Of a DNA stretch of 64,000 bases, positions 1 through 10,833 are shown in pieces. The notes beneath the pieces are model-generated. The model was not told where the DNA came from. It was given only the letters and a program-made list of their open reading frames with translations, and did not search any database. The stretch spans positions 1-64,000 of the forward strand of contig NW_026908095.1 of NCBI RefSeq assembly GCF_033978785.1, written 5' to 3'. The position numbers and the translations under genes are program-made. How positions within the stretch are numbered: position 1 is the stretch's first letter; every line of letters begins with the position of its first letter. Source of the stretch: Entelurus aequoreus. Taxonomy: Eukaryota > Chordata > Actinopteri > Syngnathiformes > Syngnathidae.

Positions 1-1529
1 AAATTGGATTTTTTCTAAGTACAAAATCGAGAGAGGCTAAAAATCACCTCTTTTTCCTTCTCTCGATCGGACACTTAGAAAAAAAAAAAAAAAAAAAAAA
101 AAATTTGGATTTTTTCTAAGTACAAAATCGAGAGAGGCTAAAAATCACCTCTTTTTCCTTCTCTCGATCACACACTTAGAAAAAAAACGGAAAAAAAAAA
201 AAAAAAAATTTGGATTTTTTTCTAAGTACAAAATCGAGAGAGGCTAAAAATCACCTCTTTTTCCTTCTCTCGATCGGACACTTAGAAAAAAAAAAAAAAA
301 AAAAAAAAATTTGGATTTTTTCTAAGTACAAAATCGAGAGAGGCTAAAAATCACCTCTTTTTCCTTCTCTCGATCAGACACTTAGAAAAAAAACGGAAAA
401 AAAAAAAAAAAAAATTTGGATTTTTTCTAAGTACAAAATCGAGAGAGGCTAAAAATCACCTCTTTTTCCTTCTCTCGATCGGACACTTAGAAAAAAAAAA
501 AAAAAAAAAAAAAAAATTGGATTTTTTCTAAGTACAAAATCGAGAGAGGCTAAAAATCACCTCTTTTTCCTTCTCTCGATCAGACACTTAGAAAAAAAAC
601 GGAAAAAAAAAATAAAAAAATTTGGATTTTTTCTAAGTACAAAATCGAGAGAGGCTAAAAATCACCTCTTTTTCCTTCTCTCGATCAGACACTTAGAAAA
701 AAAACCGGAAAAAAAAAAAAAAAAAATTTGGATTTTTTTCTAAGTACAAAATCGAGAGAGGCTAAAAATCACCTCTTTTTCCTTCTCTCGATCGGACACT
801 TAGAAAAAAAAAAAAAAAAAAAAAAAAAATTTGGATTTTTTCTAAGTACAAAATCGAGAGAGGCTAAAAATCACCTCTTTTTCCTTCTCTCGATCGGACA
901 CTTAGAAAAAAAAAAAAAAAAAAAAAAAATTGGATTTTTTCTAAGTACAAAATCGAGAGAGGCTAAAAATCACCTCTTTTTCCTTCTCTCAATCAGACAC
1001 TTAGAAAAAAAACGGAAAAAAAAAAATAAAAAATTTGGATTTTTTCAAGTACAAAATCGAGAGAGGCTAAAAATCACCTCTTTTTCCTTCTCTCGATCAG
1101 ACACTTAGAAAAAAAACGGAAAAAAAAAAAAAAAAAAATTTGGATTTTTTCTAAGTACAAAATCGAGAGAGGCTAAAAATCACCTCTTTTTCCTTCTCTC
1201 GATCAGACACTTAGAAAAATAACGGAAAAAAAAAAAAAAAAAATTTGGATTTTTTCTAAGTACAAAATCGAGAGAGGCTAAAAATCACCTCTTTTTCCTT
1301 CTCTCGATCAGACACTTAGAAAAAAAACGGAAAAAAAAAGAAAAAAAATTTGAATTTTTTTCTAAGTACAAAATCGAGAGAGGCTAAAAATCACCTCTTT
1401 TTCCTTCTCTCGATCAGACACTTAGAAAAAAAACGGAAAAAAAAAATAAAAAATTTGGATTTTTTCTAAGTACAAAATCGAGAGAGGCTAAAAATCACCT
1501 CTTTTTCCTTCTCTCGATCGGACACTTAG

Positions 1530-1560
<31 letters not shown>

Positions 1561-2471
1561 GATTTTTTCTAAGTACAAAATTGAGAGAGGCTAAAAATCA
1601 CCTCTTTTTCCTTCTCTCGATCACACACTTAGAAAAAAAACGGAAAAAAAAAAAAAAAAAATTTGGATTTTTTTCTTAGTACAAAATCGAGAGAGGCTAA
1701 AAATCACCTCTTTTTCCTTCTCTCGATCAGACACTTAGAAAAAAAACGGAAAAAAAAAAAAAAAAAATTTGGATTTTTTCCAAGTACAAAATCGAGAGAG
1801 GCTAAAAATCACCTCTTTTTCCTTCTCTCGATCAGACACTTAGAAAAAAAACGGAAAAAAAAAAAAAAAAAATTTGGATTTTTTCTAAGTACAAAATCGA
1901 GAGAGGCTAAAAATCACCTCTTTTTCCTTCTCTCGATCAGACACTTAGAAAAAAAACGGAAAAAAAAAAAAAAAAAATTTGGATTTTTTCTAAGTACAAA
2001 ATCGAGAGAGGCTAAAAATCACCTCTTTTTCCTTCTCTCGATCAGACACTTAGAAAAAAAACGGAAAAAAAAAAAAAAAAAAATTGGATTTTTTCTAAGT
2101 ACAAAATCGAGAGAGGCTAAAAATCACCTCTTTTTCCTTCTCTCGATCAGACACTTAGAAAAAAAACGGAAAAAAAAAAAAAAAAATTTGGATTTTTTCT
2201 AAGTACAAAATCGAGAGAGGCTAAAAATCACCTCTTTTTCCTTCTCTCGATCAGACACTTAGAAAAAAAACGGAAAAAAAAAAAAAAAAAATTTGGATTT
2301 TTTCTAAGTACAAAATCGAGAGAGGCTAAAAATCACCTCTTTTTCCTTCTCTCGATCAGACACTTAGAAAAAAAACGGAAAAAAAAAAAAAAAAAATTGG
2401 ATTTTTTCTAAGTACAAAATCGAGAGAGGCTAAAAATCACCTCTTTTTCCTTCTCTCGATCGGACACTTAG

Positions 2472-2502
<31 letters not shown>

Positions 2503-3123
2503 GATTTTTTCTAAGTACAAAATCGAGAGAGGCTAAAAATCACCTCTTTTTCCTTCTCTCGATCAGACACTTAGAAAAAAAACGGAAAAAAAAAAAAAAA
2601 AAATTTGGATTTTTTCTAAGTACAAAATCGAGAGAGGCTAAAAATCACCTCTTTTTCCTTCTCTCGATCGGACACTTAGAAAAAAAAAAAAAAAAAAAAA
2701 AAAAAATTGGATTTTTTCTAAGTACAAAATCGAGAGAGGCTAAAAATCACCTCTTTTTCCTTCTCTCGATCAGACACTTAGAAAAAAAACGGAAAAAAAA
2801 AAAAAAAAAATTTGGATTTTTTCTAAGTACAAAATCGAGAGAGGCTAAAAATCACCTCTTTTTCCTTCTCTCGATCAGACACTTACAAAAAAAACGGAAA
2901 AAAAAAAAAAAAAAATTTGGATTTTTTTCTAAGTACAAAATCGAGAGAGGCTAAAAATCACCTCTTTTTCCTTCTCTCGATCAGACACTTAGAAAAAAAA
3001 CGGAAAAAAAAAAAAAAAAAATTGGATTTTTTCTAAGTACAAAATCGAGAGAGGCTAAAAATCACCTCTTTTTCCTTCTCTCGATCGGACACTTAGAAAA
3101 AAAAAAAAAAAAAAAAAAAAAAT

Positions 3124-3228
3124 TTGGATTTTTTCTAAGTACAAAATCGAGAGAGGCTAAAAATCACCTCTTTTTCCTTCTCTCGATCACACACTTAGAA
3201 AAAAAACGGAAAAAAAAAAAAAAAAAAT
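3124..3228 (+). repeat. Exemplar C-type monomer (CGATCACAC)
   Basis: A 105-bp copy of the rarer third subtype, with CGATCACACACTTAG and the CGG-interrupted tract. About thirty copies were noticed in the window, for example near 172, 1,622, 5,552, 6,884, 12,229, 26,131, 43,077, 50,721 and 61,256. It usually follows a G-type unit and precedes a 7-T unit, so it behaves as a fixed position within the higher-order repeats rather than as scattered mutation. Confidence 0.92.
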
Positions 3229-3328
3229 TTGGATTTTTTTCTAAGTACAAAATCGAGAGAGGCTAAAAATCACCTCTTTTTCCTTCTCTCGATCGGACAC
3301 TTAGAAAAAAAAAAAAAAAAAAAAAAAT
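3229..3328 (+). repeat. Exemplar G-type monomer (7-T form)
   Basis: A 100-bp copy of the most symmetric subtype. It has TTGGA, seven T's, CTAAGTAC, then the GAGAGAGG half and the CTCTCGATCGGACACTTAG half, followed by 23 uninterrupted A's. CGATCG is itself a 6-bp palindrome (a PvuI site) present only in G-type copies. The seventh T is seen in only some copies, most often the first unit after a CGG-interrupted tract. With seven T's the core stays open in one reading frame, which is why spurious open frames begin at such units. Confidence 0.95.
3305..3327 (+). other. Poly(dA:dT) tract, exemplar of ~620
   Basis: Twenty-three consecutive A's between ACTTAG and the next TTTGGA. Tracts of this kind recur every ~103 bp. 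Pure tracts in G-type units range from 15 A's (31,479-31,493 and 39,597-39,611) to 30 A's (near 59,405-59,434). In A- and C-type units the tract is broken by CGG and sometimes by a T, G or C. Long poly(dA:dT) is known to be stiff and to disfavour nucleosome wrapping. Exact lengths should be treated as approximate because homopolymers are error-prone. Confidence 0.9.
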
Positions 3329-3433
3329 TTGGATTTTTTCTAAGTACAAAATCGAGAGAGGCTAAAAATCACCTCTTTTTCCTTCTCTCGATCAGACACT
3401 TAGAAAAAAAACGGAAAAAAAAAAAAAAAAAAT
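3329..3433 (+). repeat. Exemplar A-type monomer (CGG-interrupted tract)
   Basis: A 105-bp copy of the second major subtype. The core reads CGATCAGACACTTAG instead of CGATCGG, and the A tract is split as eight A's, CGG, then about 18 A's. The G-to-A difference at the diagnostic base destroys a CpG, and CGG in the tract adds another. The linkage of CAGAC with CGG holds through nearly the whole array. Confidence 0.95.
3334..3409. other. Dyad symmetry / hairpin-forming core, exemplar
   Basis: One copy of the inverted repeat carried by every monomer. The left arm TTTTTTCTAAGT (3334-3345) is the exact reverse complement of ACTTAGAAAAAA (3398-3409), 12 bp. Inside it ATCGAGAGA (3351-3359) pairs with TCTCTCGAT (3384-3392), 9 bp. 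Between the stems is a symmetric 5x5 internal loop (ACAAA opposite CAGAC here, CGGAC in G-type). GG at 3360-3361 can pair with CC at 3381-3382 past one bulged T, leaving a 19-base loop. A competing small stem pairs GAGG (3358-3361) with CCTC (3372-3375). Extrusion as a cruciform in vivo is inference; the symmetry is directly visible. Confidence 0.93.
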
Positions 3434-3638
3434 TTGGATTTTTTCTAAGTACAAAATCGAGAGAGGCTAAAAATCACCTCTTTTTCCTTCTCTCGATCGG
3501 ACACTTAGAAAAAAAAAAAAAAAAAAAAAAAAAATTGGATTTTTTCTAAGTACAAAATCGAGAGAGGCTAAAAATCACCTCTTTTTCCTTCTCTCGATCA
3601 GACACTTAGAAAAAAAACGGAAAAAAAAAAAAAAAAAT

Positions 3639-4327
3639 TTGGATTTTTTTCTAAGTACAAAATCGAGAGAGGCTAAAAATCACCTCTTTTTCCTTCTCTC
3701 GATCGGACACTTAGAAAAAAAAAAAAAAAAAAAAAAAAAATTTGGATTTTTTCTAAGTACAAAATCGATAGAGGCTAAAAATCACCTCTTTTTCCTTCTC
3801 TCGATCGGACACTTAGAAAAAAAAAAAAAAAAAAAAAAAAATTGGATTTTTTCTAAGTACAAAATCGAGAGAGGCTAAAAATCACCTCTTTTTCCTTCTC
3901 TCGATCAGACACTTAGAAAAAAAACGGAAAAAAAAAAATAAAAAATTTGGATTTTTTCTAAGTACAAAATCGAGAGAGGCTAAAAATCACCTCTTTTTCC
4001 GTCTCTCGACAGACACTTAGAAAAAAAACGGAAAAAAAAAAAAAAAAAATTTGGATTTTTTCTAAGTACAAAATCGAGAGAGGCTAAAAATCACCTCTTT
4101 TTCCTTCTCTCGATCGGACACTTAGAAAAAAAAAAAAAAAAAAAAAAAAAATTGGATTTTTTCTAAGTACAAAATCGAGAGAGGCTAAAAATCACCTCTT
4201 TTTCCTTCTCTCGATCAGACACTTAGAAAAAAAACGGAAAAAAAAAAAAAAATTGGATTTTTTCTAAGTACAAAATCGAGAGAGGCTAAAAATCACCTCT
4301 TTTTCCTTCTCTCGATCGGACACTTAG

Positions 4328-4359
<32 letters not shown>

Positions 4360-7300
4360 GATTTTTTCTAAGTACAAAATCGAGAGAGGCTAAAAATCAC
4401 CTCTTTTTCCTTTTCTCGATCGGACACTTAGAAAAAAAAAAAAAAAAAAAAAAAAAATTGGATTTTTTCTAAGTACAAAATCGAGAGAGGCTAAAAATCA
4501 CCTCTTTTTCCTTCTCTCGATCAGACACTTAGAAAAAAAACGGAAAAAAAAATATAAAAAATTTGGATTTTTTCAAGTACAAAATCGACAGAGGCTAAAA
4601 ATCACCTCTTTTTCCTTCTCTCGATCAGACACTTAGAAAAAAAACGGAAAAAAAAAAAAAAAAAATTTGGATTTTTTCTAAGTACAAAATCGATAGAGGC
4701 TAAAAATCACCTCTTTTTCCTTCTCTCGATCAGACACTTAGAAAAATAACGGAAAAAAAAAAAAAAATAATTTGGATTTTTTCTAAGTACAAAATCGAGA
4801 GAGGCTAAAAATCACCTCTTTTTCCTTCTCTCGATCAGACACTTAGAAAAAAAACGGAAAAAAAAAAAAAAAAAAAATTGGATTTTTTTCTAAGTACAAA
4901 ATCGAGAGAGGCTAAAAATCACCTCTTTTTCCTTCTCTCGATCGGACACTTAGAAAAAAAAAAAAAAAAAAAAAAAATTTGGATTTTTTCTAAGTACAAA
5001 ATCGAGAGAGGCTAAAAATCACCTCTTTTTCCTTCTCTCGATCAGAAACTTAGAAAAAAAAACGGAAAAAAAAAATAAAAAATTTGGATTTTTTCTAAGT
5101 ACAAAATCGAGAGAGGCTAAAAATCACCTCTTTTTCCTTCTCTCGATCGGACACTTAGAAAAAAAAAAAAAAAAAAAAAAAAAATTTGGATTTTTTCTAA
5201 GTACAAAATCGAGAGAGGCTAAAAATCACCTCTTTTTCCTTCTCTCGATCGGACACTTAGAAAAAAAAAAAAAAAAAAAAAAATTTGGATTTTTTCTAAG
5301 TACAAAATCGAGAGAGGCTAAAAATCACCTCTTTTTCCTTCTCTCGATCAGACACTTAGAAAAAAAACGGAAAAAAAAAAAAAAAAAATTGGATTTTTTC
5401 TAAGTACAAAATCGAGAGAGGCTAAAAATCACCTCTTTTTCCTTCTCTCGATCGGACACTTAGAAAAAAAAAAAAAAAAAAAAAAAAATTTGGATTTTTT
5501 CTAAGTACAAAATCGAGAGAGGCTAAAAATCACCTCTTTTTCCTTCTCTCGATCACACACTTAGAAAAAAAACGGAAAAAAAAAAAAAAAAAATTTGGAT
5601 TTTTTTCTAAGTACAAAATCGAGAGAGGCTAAAAATCACCTCTTTTTCCTTCTCTCGATCGGACACTTAGAAAAAAAAAAAAAAAAAAAAAAAATTTGGA
5701 TTTTTTCTAAGTACAAAATCGAGAGAGGCTAAAAATCACCTCTTTTTCCTTCTCTCGATCAGACACTTAGAAAAAAAACGGAAAAAAAAAAAAAAAATTT
5801 GGATTTTTTCTAAGTACAAAATCGAGAGAGGCTAAAAATCACCTCTTTTTCCTTCTCTCGATCGGACACTTAGAAAAAAAAAAAAAAAAAAAAAAAAAAT
5901 TTGGATTTTTTCTAAGTACAAAATCGAGAGAGGCTAAAAATCACCTCTTTTTCCTTCTCTCGATCAGACACTTAGAAAAAAAACGGAAAAAAAAAAAAAA
6001 AAAATTTGGATTTTTTCTAAGTACAAAATCGAGAGAGGCTAAAAATCACCTCTTTTTCCTTCTCTCGATCAGACACTTAGAAAAAAAACGGAAAAAAAAA
6101 AAAAAAAATTTGGATTTTTTTCTAAGTACAAAATCGAGAGAGGCTAAAAATCACCTCTTTTTCCTTCTCTCGATCGGACACTTAGAAAAAAAAAAAAAAA
6201 AAAAAAAATTTGGATTTTTTCTAAGTACAAAATCGAGAGAGGCTAAAAATCACCTCTTTTTCCTTCTCTCGATCAGACACTTAGAAAAAAAAACGGAAAA
6301 AAAAAATAAAAAATTTGGATTTTTTCTAAGTACAAAATCGAGAGAGGCTAAAAATCACCTCTTTTTCCTTCTCTCGATCGGACACTTAGAAAAAAATAAA
6401 AATAAAAATAAAAAAATTTGGATTTTTTCTAAGTACAAAATCGAGAGAGGCTAAAAATCACCTCTTTTTCCTTCTCTCGATCGGACACTTAGAAAAAAAA
6501 AAAAAAAAAAAAATTTGGATTTTTTCTAAGTACAAAATCGAGAGAGGCTAAAAATCACCTCTTTTTCCTTCTCTCGATCGGACACTTAGAAAAAAAAAAA
6601 AAAAAAAAAAAAAAATTTGGATTTTTTCTAAGTACAAAATCGAGAGAGGCTAAAAATCACCTCTTTTTCCTTCTCTCGATCAGAACCTTAGAAAAAAAAC
6701 GGAAAAAAAAAAAAAAAAAAATGGATTTTTTCTAAGTACAAAATCGAGAGAGGCTAAAAATCACCTCTTTTTCCTTCTCTCGATCGGACACTTAGAAAAA
6801 AAAAAAAAAAAAAAAAAAAAATTGGATTTTTTCTATGTACAAAATCGAGAGAGGCTAAAAATCACCTCTTTTTCCTTCTCTCGATCACACACTTAGAAAA
6901 AAAACGGAAAAAAAAAAAAAAAAAATTTGGATTTTTTTCTAAGTACAAAATCGAGAGAGGCTAAAAATCACCTCTTTTTCCTTCTCTCGATCGGACACTT
7001 AGAAAAAAAAAAAAAAAAAAAAAAAATTTGGATTTTTTCTAAGTACAAAATCGAGAGAGGCTAAAAATCACCTCTTTTTCCTTCTCTCAATCAGACACTT
7101 AGAAAAAAAACGGAAAAAAAAAAAAAAAAATTTGGATTTTTTCTAAGTACAAAATCGAGAGAGGCTAAAAATCACCTCTTTTTCCTTCTCTCGATCGGAC
7201 ACTTAGAAAAAAAAAAAAAAAAAAAATTTGGATTTTTTCTAAGTACAAAATCGAGAGAGGCTAAAAATCACCTCTTTTTCCTTCTCTCGATCAGACACTT

Positions 7301-8566
7301 AGAAAAAAAACGGAAAAAAAAACAACAAAAAATTGGATTTTTTCTAAGTACAAAATCGAGAGAGGCTAAAAATCACCTCTTTTTCCTTCTCTCGATCGGA
7401 CACTTAGAAAAAAAAAAAAAAAAAAAAAAAATTGGATTTTTTCTAAGTACAAAATCGAGAGAGGCTAAAAATCACCTCTTTTTCCTTCTCTCGATCAGAC
7501 ACTTAGAAAAAAAACGGAAAAAAAAAAATAAAAAATTTGGATTTTTTCAAGTACAAAATCGAGAGAGGCTAAAAATCACCTCTTTTTCCTTCTCTCGATC
7601 AGACACTTAGAAAAAAAACGGAAAAAAAAAAAAAAAAAATTTGGATTTTTTCTAAGTACAAAATCGAGAGAGGCTAAAAATCACCTCTTTTTCCTTCTCT
7701 CGATCGGACACTTAGAAAAAAAAAAAAAAAAAAAAAAAAAATTGGATTTTTTCTAAGTACAAAATCGAGAGAGGCTAAAAATCACCTCTTTTTCCTTCTC
7801 TCGATCAGACACTTAGAAAAAAAACGGAAAAAAAAAAAAAAAAAATTTGGATTTTTTCTAAGTACAAAATCGAGAGAGGCTAAAAATCACCTCTTTTTCC
7901 TTCTCTCGATCAGACACTTAGAAAAAAAACGGAAAAAAAAAAAAAAAAATTGGATTTTTTCTAAGTACAAAATCGAGAGAGGCTAAAAATCACCTCTTTT
8001 TCCTTCTCTCGATCGGACACTTAGAAAAAAAAAAAAAAAAAAAAAAAAATTTGGATTTTTTCTAAGTACAAAATCGAGAGAGGCTAAAAATCACCTCTTT
8101 TTCCTTCTCTCGATCACACACTTAGAAAAAAAACGGAAAAAAAAAAAAAAAAAATTTGGATTTTTTTCTAAGTACAAAATCGAGAGAGGCTAAAAATCAC
8201 CTCTTTTTCCTTCTCTCGATCGGACACTTAGAAAAAAAAAAAAAAAAAAAAAAATTTGGATTTTTTCTAAGTACAAAATCGAGAGAGGCTAAAAATCACC
8301 TCTTTTTCCTTCTCTCGATCAGACACTTAGAAAAAAAACGGAAAAAAAAAAAAAAAAAAATTGGATTTTTTTCTAAGTACAAAATCGAGAGAGGCTAAAA
8401 ATCACCTCTTTTTCCTTCTCTCGATCGGACACTTAGAAAAAAAAAAAAAAAAAAAAAAAAAATTGGATTTTTTCTAAGTACAAAATCGAGAGAGGCTAAA
8501 AATCACCTCTTTTTCCTTCTCTCGATCAGACACTTAGAAAAAAAACGGAAAAAAAAAAAAAAAAAT
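3639..8566 (+). repeat. 20-mer family unit 1, 48 monomers
   Basis: The first and among the longest units (4,928 bp). Positions 1-11 are canonical, then it is extended with non-canonical monomers, including CAGAAAC near 5,045, CAGAACC near 6,684, CTATGTAC near 6,834 and CTCAATC near 7,087. It also has a tract with three evenly spaced T's near 6,395-6,411, which I saw only here. Position 4 carries CCGTCTCTCGACAG. Confidence 0.8.
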
Positions 8567-9255
8567 TTGGATTTTTTTCTAAGTACAAAATCGAGAGAGG
8601 CTAAAAATCACCTCTTTTTCCTTCTCTCGATCGGACACTTAGAAAAAAAAAAAAAAAAAAAAAAAAATTTGGATTTTTTCTAAGTACAAAATCGATAGAG
8701 GCTAAAAATCACCTCTTTTTCCTTCTCTCGATCGGACACTTAGAAAAAAAAAAAAAAAAAAAAAAAAATTGGATTTTTTCTAAGTACAAAATCGAGAGAG
8801 GCTAAAAATCACCTCTTTTTCCTTCTCTCGATCAGACACTTAGAAAAAAAACGGAAAAAAAAAAATAAAAAATTTGGATTTTTTCTAAGTACAAAATCGA
8901 GAGAGGCTAAAAATCACCTCTTTTTCCGTCTCTCGACAGACACTTAGAAAAAAAACGGAAAAAAAAAAAAAAAAAATTTGGATTTTTTCTAAGTACAAAA
9001 TCGAGAGAGGCTAAAAATCACCTCTTTTTCCTTCTCTCGATCGGACACTTAGAAAAAAAAAAAAAAAAAAAAAAAAAATTGGATTTTTTCTAAGTACAAA
9101 ATCGAGAGAGGCTAAAAATCACCTCTTTTTCCTTCTCTCGATCAGACACTTAGAAAAAAAACGGAAAAAAAAAAAAAAAATTGGATTTTTTCTAAGTACA
9201 AAATCGAGAGAGGCTAAAAATCACCTCTTTTTCCTTCTCTCGATCGGACACTTAG

Positions 9256-9287
<32 letters not shown>

Positions 9288-10085
9288 GATTTTTTCTAAG
9301 TACAAAATCGAGAGAGGCTAAAAATCACCTCTTTTTCCTTCTCTCGATCGGACACTTAGAAAAAAAAAAAAAAAAAAAAAAAAAATTGGATTTTTTCTAA
9401 GTACAAAATCGAGAGAGGCTAAAAATCACCTCTTTTTCCTTCTCTCGATCAGACACTTAGAAAAAAAACGGAAAAAAAAATATAAAAAATTTGGATTTTT
9501 TCAAGTACAAAATCGACAGAGGCTAAAAATCACCTCTTTTTCCTTCTCTCGATCAGACACTTAGAAAAAAAACGGAAAAAAAAAAAAAAAAAATTTGGAT
9601 TTTTTCTAAGTACAAAATCGATAGAGGCTAAAAATCACCTCTTTTTCCTTCTCTCGATCAGACACTTAGAAAAATAACGGAAAAAAAAAAAAAAATAATT
9701 TGGATTTTTTCTAAGTACAAAATCGAGAGAGGCTAAAAATCACCTCTTTTTCCTTCTCTCGATCAGACACTTAGAAAAAAAACGGAAAAAAAAAAAAAAA
9801 AAAATTGGATTTTTTTCTAAGTACAAAATCGAGAGAGGCTAAAAATCACCTCTTTTTCCTTCTCTCGATCGGACACTTAGAAAAAAAAAAAAAAAAAAAA
9901 AAAATTTGGATTTTTTCTAAGTACAAAATCGAGAGAGGCTAAAAATCACCTCTTTTTCCTTCTCTCGATCAGACACTTAGAAAAAAAAACGGAAAAAAAA
10001 AATAAAAAATTTGGATTTTTTCTAAGTACAAAATCGAGAGAGGCTAAAAATCACCTCTTTTTCCTTCTCTCGATCGGACACTTAG

Positions 10086-10116
<31 letters not shown>

Positions 10117-10801
10117 GATTTTTTCTAAGTACAAAATCGAGAGAGGCTAAAAATCACCTCTTTTTCCTTCTCTCGATCGGACACTTAGAAAAAAAAAAAA
10201 AAAAAAAAAAATTTGGATTTTTTCTAAGTACAAAATCGAGAGAGGCTAAAAATCACCTCTTTTTCCTTCTCTCGATCAGACACTTAGAAAAAAAACGGAA
10301 AAAACAAAAAAAAAAATTGGATTTTTTCTAAGTACAAAATCGAGAGAGGCTAAAAATCACCTCTTTTTCCTTCTCTCGATCGGACACTTAGAAAAAAAAA
10401 AAAAAAAAAAAAAAAAATTTGGATTTTTTCTAAGTACAAAATCGAGAGAGGCTAAAAATCACCTCTTTTTCCTTCTCTCGATCACACACTTAGAAAAAAA
10501 ACGGAAAAAAAAAAAAAAAAAATTTGGATTTTTTTCTAAGTACAAAATCGAGAGAGGCTAAAAATCACCTCTTTTTCCTTCTCTCGATCGGACACTTAGA
10601 AAAAAAAAAAAAAAAAAAAAAATTTGGATTTTTTCTAAGTACAAAATCGAGAGAGGCTAAAAATCACCTCTTTTTCCTTCTCTCGATCAGACACTTAGAA
10701 AAAAAACGGAAAAAAAAAAAAAAAATTTGGATTTTTTCTAAGTACAAAATCGAGAGAGGCTAAAAATCACCTCTTTTTCCTTCTCTCGATCGGACACTTA
10801 G

Positions 10802-10833
<32 letters not shown>

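Larger units (their letters stand above)
1..3638 (+). repeat. Domain I: mixed monomers, left part of window
   Basis: About 35 monomers without the markers of the 20-mer family to the right: no GATAGAGG, no CGACAG deletion, no TATA in the tract. It begins with G and A types in loose alternation. From about 1,663 to 2,397 there is a run of seven consecutive A-type units, the longest such run I noticed. At about 930-1,670 the marker order is CTCAATC, TTCAAG, AATAACGG, G-interrupted tract, TTGAATT, AATTGAG with C-type, then TTCTTAGT. The same order recurs at about 59.5-61.3 kb. The final ~500 bp resemble the sequence before later 20-mer units. Confidence 0.8.

Noticed and set aside
3351..3400. 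RNA polymerase III internal promoter / tRNA-derived SINE with A tail
   Set aside because: The minus strand GATCGAGAG matches 8 of 9 positions of the B-box pattern GWTCRANNC, but no A box lies at a suitable distance, T runs would terminate Pol III within each unit, and copies are tandem with no target-site duplications.
3334..3420. Bacterial intrinsic terminator (hairpin next to a homopolymer)
   Set aside because: On the + strand the hairpin is followed by A's, not T's. On the - strand the outer stem is A/T-only and repeated hundreds of times with no genes. The context is a eukaryotic-type satellite.
6390..6412. Regularly spaced T's in one A tract as a distinct motif
   Set aside because: A single occurrence (AAATAAAAATAAAAATA pattern); it is more simply local slippage or substitution in a homopolymer, and such tracts are error-prone.
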